DNA from: Bradyrhizobium erythrophlei
GTDB taxonomy: Bacteria; Pseudomonadota; Alphaproteobacteria; Rhizobiales; Xanthobacteraceae
NCBI GenBank assembly: GCA_900129675.1
Contig: FSRD01000001.1
Coordinates: 6,251,501-6,315,500, forward strand
DNA length: 64,000 bases
Direction: 5' to 3'
The position numbers and the translations under genes were made by a program. Each line of letters starts with the position of its first letter. The first letter of the stretch is position 1. Below the pieces are notes generated by a model, which saw only the letters and a program-made list of their open reading frames with translations, had not been told where the DNA came from and did no database searches. Below, piece by piece: positions 59,949-64,000 of the stretch.

Positions 59949-61365
59949 GAGCTATCGCCAAATTTTGGTGACGGCCGGCCCGGTCAGGCGGCGGCGGTTA
60001 TGGGCTGACGGTCGGCGGGTTTAGCGATGACCTCGATCCCGTTGTTGAATGTCACACCGAGAACGAGTTTTGGCAACTGGTTGTGGCCATCGAGACGACG
60101 CCAGCTTTTCTGCGCGGCCTCGAGCAGCTTGAAGACCATCGCGAGCGCCGTCCTGTTGGACAGGCATCCCTTCGATCGGATCGTGCGGTGGCGCACGGTA
60201 GCGAAGGTGCTTTCAATGGGATTGGTCGTTCGCAGGTGTTTCCAGTGCTCGGCCGGGAAGTCGTAGAAAGCCAGCAGCGTGTCCCGATCCTTGCTCAGGC
60301 AGTCGGCCGCCTTCTCGTATTTGGGCGTGTAGCTCTCGATGAAGGCGTCGAACGCCAGTTCGGCGGCGGCCTTGGTTTCGGCCATCCAGATTTCCTGCAA
60401 CGCGCGTTTGGCCTTCGGCTGCTGGCTCTTCGGCAACTTGGCGAGTACGTTGGCGGTCTTGTGCACCCAGCAGCGCTGCTCGCGCGTTTTCGGCCAGACC
60501 TCACCGGCGGCCTTCCAGAACCCGAGCGCGCCATCGGCGATGGTAAGCCGCGGCGGCACGTCGAGCCCCCGCCGCTTCAGATCGAGCAGCAGATCGCGCC
60601 AGTCCTGCGCGCTCTCGCGGGCGCCATCGGTGAAGCCGACCAGTTCCTTGCGGCCTTCCGGCGTCGCGCCGATCAGCACCAGGATGCACTGCTTTTCGTC
60701 TTCGAGGCGTGCCTGGAGATGGATGCCATCGGCCCAGATGTAGACGTAACGTTTCGCCGACAGATCGCGCCTCTGCCACGCGGTGTGTTCGTCAAGCCAG
60801 CCGTCCTTCAGGCGGCCGATGGCGGATGCCGACAATCCGGCAGCCTCCTTGCCGAGCAGTGCCGCCAGCGCCTCGGAGAAGTCGCCGGTCGAGATACCCT
60901 TCAGATAAAGGATAGGCAGCAGCGTCTCGATCGATTTAGAGCGGCGCATATAGGGCGGCAGGATCGAGGGCGAGAACCGGATGCGGTCGGGGTCGGTAGC
61001 GTCCGCCTCGCGATCGCGCACACGCGGCTGGCGGACGGCGACCGGACCGATACCGGTCATCACCTCGCGCTCCGGCAGGTGACCGTGGCGCACGACCCGC
61101 TGGTGGCCGTCTGCGGTCTTCAAATCGGCATGCTTGCCGAGAAAGTCCGCGACCTCGGCCTCGACCGCCTGGGCCAACAGAACACGGGCCCCAGTACGCA
61201 AGATTTCCGTGAGTTGATCGTCGACGTTTGCTGGCTGAATCAGCTTGATGATGTTATCTTTGGACACGGCATATCGCTCCTTTGGTGGAGAAGTGGAGGC
61301 GTCAAGCACCCCCACGATATGCCGCCTTCCCGATTCCCGCCGTCACCAACTTTCAGCGATAGCTC
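59949..61365 (-). mobile_element. Complete IS256-family insertion sequence, 1417 bp
   Basis: Terminal inverted repeats begin GAGCTATCGCCAAATTTTGG on the left and GAGCTATCGCTGAAAGTTGG on the complement of the right end; both continue TGACGGC. The element is flanked by AATCGATAA at 59,940-59,948 and again at 61,366-61,374, a perfect 9-bp target duplication. Size and duplication length fit the family. Intact ends, intact gene and intact duplication indicate a recent insertion. Confidence 0.92.
59984..61267 (-). CDS. IS256-family transposase
   Basis: DDE transposase of 427 residues (mutator type). The N-terminal part has LLAQAVEAEVADFLGKHADL. The catalytic acids lie in VYIWADGIHLQAR (Asp), RLTIADGALGFWKA (Asp) and LRTTNPIESTFATVRHRT (Glu), with the family C/HxxH-like CWVHKTANVLAKLPKS between. 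I chose the GTG at 61,267, which has AAGGAG 9 bases upstream; a longer in-frame start at 61,315 lies near the IS end. There is no frameshift or stop, so the enzyme is probably active. Confidence 0.9.
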   Translation of the reverse strand: MSKDNIIKLIQPANVDDQLTEILRTGARVLLAQAVEAEVADFLGKHADLKTADGHQRVVRHGHLPEREVMTGIGPVAVRQPRVRDREADATDPDRIRFSPSILPPYMRRSKSIETLLPILYLKGISTGDFSEALAALLGKEAAGLSASAIGRLKDGWLDEHTAWQRRDLSAKRYVYIWADGIHLQARLEDEKQCILVLIGATPEGRKELVGFTDGARESAQDWRDLLLDLKRRGLDVPPRLTIADGALGFWKAAGEVWPKTREQRCWVHKTANVLAKLPKSQQPKAKRALQEIWMAETKAAAELAFDAFIESYTPKYEKAADCLSKDRDTLLAFYDFPAEHWKHLRTTNPIESTFATVRHRTIRSKGCLSNRTALAMVFKLLEAAQKSWRRLDGHNQLPKLVLGVTFNNGIEVIAKPADRQPITAAA

Positions 61366-61415
61366 AATCGATAAGGCAATGAGCTCGCTGCTGTTTGTCG
61401 CGAGCGCGGGTCGCT

Positions 61416-61790
61416 TTACTGGGTACGATCCGGGTTGACGGCGAGGAGCTCGAAGGCGCGCCGCTGGATCGGAGTTGGCCTGGTGTGGAGCGTGAAGACG
61501 TATTTGTCGTTGAGCACGGTGGTCGCCTGGATCCTCGCATAGGTGGCGAGGTCGGCAAGCAGGCTTTGGAAGCTGTGCACCGGCAGGCCGTCGTCGGTGA
61601 GGCCGGTGGTCTGCTTGCGCCTGGCGGCTTCGGAGCGCTCGGCCTTGGCAACGATGGAAGCGCGCATGGCGGCGGCCGCCTCGCGATCGGTCTCGTCGTA
61701 CAGCATCGGCGCAAGCCTGGCGCGCATGTGGTGCTCGACATGATAACGCCTTCCCTCATTGCGGCACTCCCGGCATCGTAAATCCGCTCT
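61416..61790 (-). pseudogene. IS1634-like transposase C-terminal remnant
   Basis: The minus strand reads YHVEHHMRARLAPMLYDETD, REAAAAMRASIVAKAERSEA, TTGLTDDGLPVHSFQSLLAD and LATYARIQATTV, then FTLHTRPTPIQRRAFELLAV and a stop at 61,416. These are the last 120 residues of a transposase group I place in IS1634/IS4-like families. The N-terminal three-quarters is absent. The IS256-family element lies 42 bases away, so it may have landed in or beside this relic. Confidence 0.7.
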
Positions 61791-61899
61791 TTTCATCGAT
61801 CCCGCGCCAGCTTCCGCCGGCCCCAATGCGGGTCTTTCCGTTTAGGATTGAACACCCGCTCGATGTGGCGGTTCGAGAAGTGCTCTGGCGTGGCAATTG

Positions 61900-61922
61900 A
61901 AAGAGGCCGCCAACTGAGGCGG
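61900..61922 (-). repeat. Hairpin repeat copy (minus orientation)
   Basis: On the minus strand this reads CCGCC-TCAGTT-GGCGG flanked by matching bases and ending CCTCTTT, the same text as 52,278-52,300. It lies downstream of the SRAP remnant on that strand and may act as its terminator. Confidence 0.65.
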
Positions 61923-61956
61923 TCTCCTATCACGTCGAGCCAATGGTGCCACGGCA

Positions 61957-62115
61957 TCAGGCTGCTTGCAGGTCTTCCTTATCCGCGCCACGCGCGACGA
62001 TCTTCAGCGCGTCATCCGGCAACGGCCGCTGCAGTGCCTTGGCCTCGTCCCACGGCGCGCGCAGCCAGACATCGCGCTCTTCTTCGGTAGTCCAGATCAC
62101 CAGCATCGCCCATGG
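61957..62115 (-). pseudogene. SRAP (YedK-like) C-terminal remnant
   Basis: The minus strand reads MLVIWTTEEERDVWLRAPWD, EAKALQRPLPDDALKIVARG and ADKEDLQAA to a stop at 61,957. This is the end of SOS-response-associated peptidase (YedK/HMCES) proteins, which crosslink to abasic sites through an N-terminal Cys. The N-terminal two-thirds with that Cys is missing. Confidence 0.7.
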
Positions 62116-62122
62116 ACACGCT

Positions 62123-62725
62123 TCATTGGCGGGAACTGTCGATTGCTGTGCCGTTTCTCTCTTTTGCAGCCATCACGGTGTAGCCGCCCCATCCACACCC
62201 AAAAACGAATGCGAAAAGGGACAACGAAAAAAACGAAAGGCCTGCCCTGCGCCGCAGGTCCGAGCGGCGTAGTCTTCCATCTGCGTCATAGTGCTGTTGA
62301 TCGGCTTTTGTCAGATTTTCGACATTCGCCGGCGTTTGATGCGGAAAAGCTAACGCTGCGATTCGGTGGGCTTGCTCCAAATGCAAGCGGTTCTGTGCCT
62401 CGGCTCGCTTGGCCATCGTAAAAAATGCCGCGACTTGCGCGAACACGACGAACAAGAGGCCGGCCACGAAGAAGCCAGCCGTCATCAGCACGTCGCCTTT
62501 TGCGACCTCGGCTTTGAAAAATGCCATCGCCGTGGGGATCGCCACCAGCGCACCGCCGTTCAGATAGGTGAGATTCTGAAATCCCTTGTTTGAGTATTCA
62601 ACCGCGAGCTTCTCGAATTCAAAGGCCATAGCTCGAGACGGCCCGGCGCGCTTCTCCAGGTCCTCGAAAAACTTGCTATCGATGCGCTCGACGCGCTGCC
62701 GAAATTCCTCGGGGGATTCAGTCAT
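62123..62725 (-). CDS. Hypothetical membrane protein
   Basis: Protein of 200 residues. A charged helical N-terminus (EEFRQRVERIDSKFFEDLEK) precedes three hydrophobic segments: NLTYLNGGALVAIPTAMAFF, VLMTAGFFVAGLLFVVFAQV and GLSFFSLSLFAFVFGCGWGG. Between the second and third is a polar stretch with LEQAHRIAALAFPHQTP. I do not recognise a family. It belongs to a minus-strand run of island-type genes 62,123-63,465 and may be of phage or plasmid origin. Confidence 0.65.
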   Translation of the reverse strand: MTESPEEFRQRVERIDSKFFEDLEKRAGPSRAMAFEFEKLAVEYSNKGFQNLTYLNGGALVAIPTAMAFFKAEVAKGDVLMTAGFFVAGLLFVVFAQVAAFFTMAKRAEAQNRLHLEQAHRIAALAFPHQTPANVENLTKADQQHYDADGRLRRSDLRRRAGLSFFSLSLFAFVFGCGWGGYTVMAAKERNGTAIDSSRQ

Positions 62726-62736
62726 CCACGCATCCT

Positions 62737-63000
62737 TCAGGCAAACAGCTCGGCCCCGGCCGGGGTGAACTTCACATAGGACCCCGATTCATGCAGCCAC
62801 AGCCAGCCGTTGGCGATGGCGAGATCGAGGCCGGCCTTGTACTCGGTGGGGCTGCCGCCTTCCCTGAGGAAGGGCAGGTTGATTTTCTCGATGTGCAGGC
62901 GGCCGTCCTGCACGGGCTCGACTGTACTGGCGATCTCCAGGAGCCGGCGTGCGGCCTTCTCGGGGTCGGCGAACGGTCGGTCGGAGGCGTATTTCATCAC
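62737..63000 (-). CDS. Small hypothetical protein, Bradyrhizobium type
   Basis: Protein of 87 residues: KYASDRPFADPEKAARRLLE, then VQDGRLHIEKINLPFLREGG and YKAGLDLAIANGWLWLHESG, ending YVKFTPAGAELFA. The last part looks like a small winged-helix module (helix, then GWLWLHESGSYVKFT), as in many rhizobial hypotheticals of mobile regions. A DNA-binding role is possible but unproven. It lies 11 bases upstream of the membrane protein gene. Confidence 0.68.
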   Translation of the reverse strand: MMKYASDRPFADPEKAARRLLEIASTVEPVQDGRLHIEKINLPFLREGGSPTEYKAGLDLAIANGWLWLHESGSYVKFTPAGAELFA

Positions 63001-63006
63001 CTGGGC

Positions 63007-63465
63007 TCAGCCTTTCCAGTCCTTGGAGAATGGCACGGCGTGGCCCTCCCGGTCATGCCAGTTCGGCACGACGTTAACAGCACCAGGCGCGCCGCATTCG
63101 GTGCATAGCAGGTTGGGGCCGACCCGCGACCACGGCTGATCCTGGGGCAGGGTATCTAGCCTGACATCCGCCTGATGCATGCAGTCGCCGTTGAGGCACT
63201 GGATCGAACAGGTGACGCGGCCCTCGGCGAGCCATTCCGCAGGGCTACGCGGCGGATAATGACCGGACCAGCGTCTGGGTGTCTTGCGCGTGCGGATCGT
63301 GCCGCGCGGCGTCAGGACCGCCGATTGGCAACCGACGATATTCCAGACGTCCGCGCCATTGAAGCATGGCACATCAAAGCGCGGTCGGGCCGATATCGGC
63401 AAGCCGCTACAGGTTGCGCGTTGGCGAACGCGGCAACGCAAGGGCAGTTGGCCAATACAGAACAT
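63007..63465 (-). CDS. Hypothetical zinc-ribbon-like protein, start uncertain
   Basis: The well-behaved part is the last 90 residues: RWSGHYPPRSPAEWLAEG, IQCLNGDCMHQADVRLDTLP and LLCTECGAPGAVNVVPNWHD. Cys pairs in CLNGDC and CTEC probably bind zinc. The first 55 residues look like translated noise, and no good ribosome site marks a start, so the true gene may be shorter. It sits 6 bases from the next small gene, as in rhizobial island gene pairs. Function unknown. Confidence 0.55.
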   Translation of the reverse strand: MFCIGQLPLRCRVRQRATCSGLPISARPRFDVPCFNGADVWNIVGCQSAVLTPRGTIRTRKTPRRWSGHYPPRSPAEWLAEGRVTCSIQCLNGDCMHQADVRLDTLPQDQPWSRVGPNLLCTECGAPGAVNVVPNWHDREGHAVPFSKDWKG

Positions 63466-63541
63466 CGAGCGACTAACCGATTCGAGATCAGTGACTAACC
63501 GGAGAACAACCCTTTGATCTCGGTGAGGAATGCTTGGCTAG

Positions 63542-63591
63542 TGGCGATCCCAGCAGGATTCGAACCTGCAACCCACGGAGTAGAAATCCGG
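63542..63591 (-). tRNA. 3' fragment of a tRNA gene, probably tRNA-Arg(TCT), forming an att site
   Basis: The minus strand ends with a perfect T arm (GCAGG-TTCGAAT-CCTGC), the acceptor half TGGGATCG and CCA. Before it lies an anticodon arm CGGA-TTTCTAC-TCCG whose loop gives anticodon TCT with A at position 37, fitting Arg. The D arm and 5' acceptor half are absent; the sequence to the right does not pair. This is what a tyrosine integrase leaves when an element inserts at a tRNA 3' end. The integrase gene next to it supports this. Confidence 0.75.
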
Positions 63592-63646
63592 CGTGGGCCA
63601 TTGATATTGAATAGCTATTCGGGTTTTTGTGACAACCTTGCGCCTT

Positions 63647-64000
63647 TCAGGCCGCGACGATCGCCGCCTCGATCTTTTTCATGGCTTCACGATCGGCGGC
63701 CTTGTCCTCGAATAGATGGCCATAAAGATCAAAGGTCACCGTGATGCTGGAATGTCCCATGACGACCTGCACTCGTTTCGGGGTCCAGCCGAGATATGCA
63801 ATGAACAGACTGGCTGCGGCATGTCGCAGAGTGTGAAAACCGTAGCCCGGTAGCTCGCACTTTTTTTGCACAGGCGTCCAAAACCGCTTGTAGATGTTCT
63901 GGATGCTCTCGACGTTGCCGATGCCATTGGGAAACACAAGCTCAAGCACCTTCACGGGCTCGCCGCTTGCATCTTTTTTGCCGGTGTCGCACTTGGGGCA
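63647..64000 (-). CDS. Tyrosine integrase, 5' part beyond the window
   Basis: The C-terminal 117 residues of a phage-type integrase; the frame stays open to the right edge. Catalytic text includes GFHTLRHAAASLFIAYLGW with the HxxR pair, VMGHSSITVTFDLYGHLFED with the second His and the nucleophile Tyr. The preceding CPKCDTGKKDASGEPVKVLE is a charged linker. The stop lies 55 bases from the tRNA fragment, the usual spacing between an integrase gene and its attachment site. It would drive integration of the element that extends to the right. Confidence 0.87.
   Translation of the reverse strand, partial: CPKCDTGKKDASGEPVKVLELVFPNGIGNVESIQNIYKRFWTPVQKKCELPGYGFHTLRHAAASLFIAYLGWTPKRVQVVMGHSSITVTFDLYGHLFEDKAADREAMKKIEAAIVAA

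Noticed and set aside
60083..61438. 451-residue open frame opposite the IS256-family transposase
   Set aside because: It mirrors the transposase gene on the other strand, has no ribosome site or family resemblance, and results from GC-rich codon bias.

Overview
The window looks like chromosomal DNA of a GC-rich alphaproteobacterium of the Rhizobiales, most likely Bradyrhizobium. The support is the codon and GC bias, small secreted and hydrophilic proteins of Bradyrhizobium type, rhizobial insertion sequences, a carbamoyltransferase of NodU type, and a HWE-type histidine kinase. I worked by reading only; no database search was run, so family names rest on motifs and overall resemblance.

Region 1 (1-39,333) is a dense accessory catabolic island. 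Modules in order: 2-hydroxyacid dehydrogenase and a frameshifted enone reductase; a minus-strand set with TetR regulator, flavin monooxygenase, LVIVD-repeat protein and FAD-linked 2-hydroxyacid dehydrogenase; a decayed strip with remnants of EthD, peroxiredoxin, GlcD-like and LivF-like genes around two intact glutathione S-transferases (GSTs); a three-subunit molybdenum hydroxylase with an SRPBCC protein and an SDR; a haloalkane-dehalogenase-like hydrolase, a GST and a flavin reductase facing a LysR regulator; a complete branched-chain-type ABC transporter with its binding protein; a minus-strand LigE-like GST, Nu-class GST and GMC oxidoreductase; a plus-strand operon with LLM monooxygenase, enol-lactonase-like hydrolase and FMN hydroxyacid dehydrogenase; and a GntR regulator facing an alcohol dehydrogenase, DapA-like aldolase, cupin, quinone oxidoreductase, second binding protein, DUF1330 protein and BKACE-type enzyme. 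A glutathione reductase gene follows at 39,469. Together these suggest uptake of an organic acid or aromatic compound, hydroxylation, glutathione-dependent cleavage and retro-Claisen or aldolase breakdown. The substrate cannot be read from the sequence. A 17-bp dyad of LysR type (CATTACG-N3-CGTAATG and variants) lies before the LysR gene, before the transporter operon and before the LLM operon, which would tie these units into one regulon.

Region 2 (about 41,300-51,100) is a decaying strip with a LysR/MFS relic, small secreted proteins (one frameshifted), a DUF417 protein, nested IS copies, a carbamoyltransferase/DUF5989/SxtJ cassette facing an SGNH hydrolase, and an IS copy abutting a ligD fragment that has lost its N-terminal part.

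Region 3 (51,100-59,900) holds many small Bradyrhizobium-type genes, a DUF892 ferritin-like protein, an alpha/beta hydrolase, a PAS/HWE histidine kinase, several strong terminators and a repeated hairpin. Region 4 (59,940-64,000) holds a complete IS256-family element with a 9-bp target duplication, an IS1634-like relic, an SRAP relic, island-type hypothetical genes, and a 3' tRNA fragment beside a tyrosine integrase that runs off the end. That arrangement marks the edge of an integrated element extending to the right.
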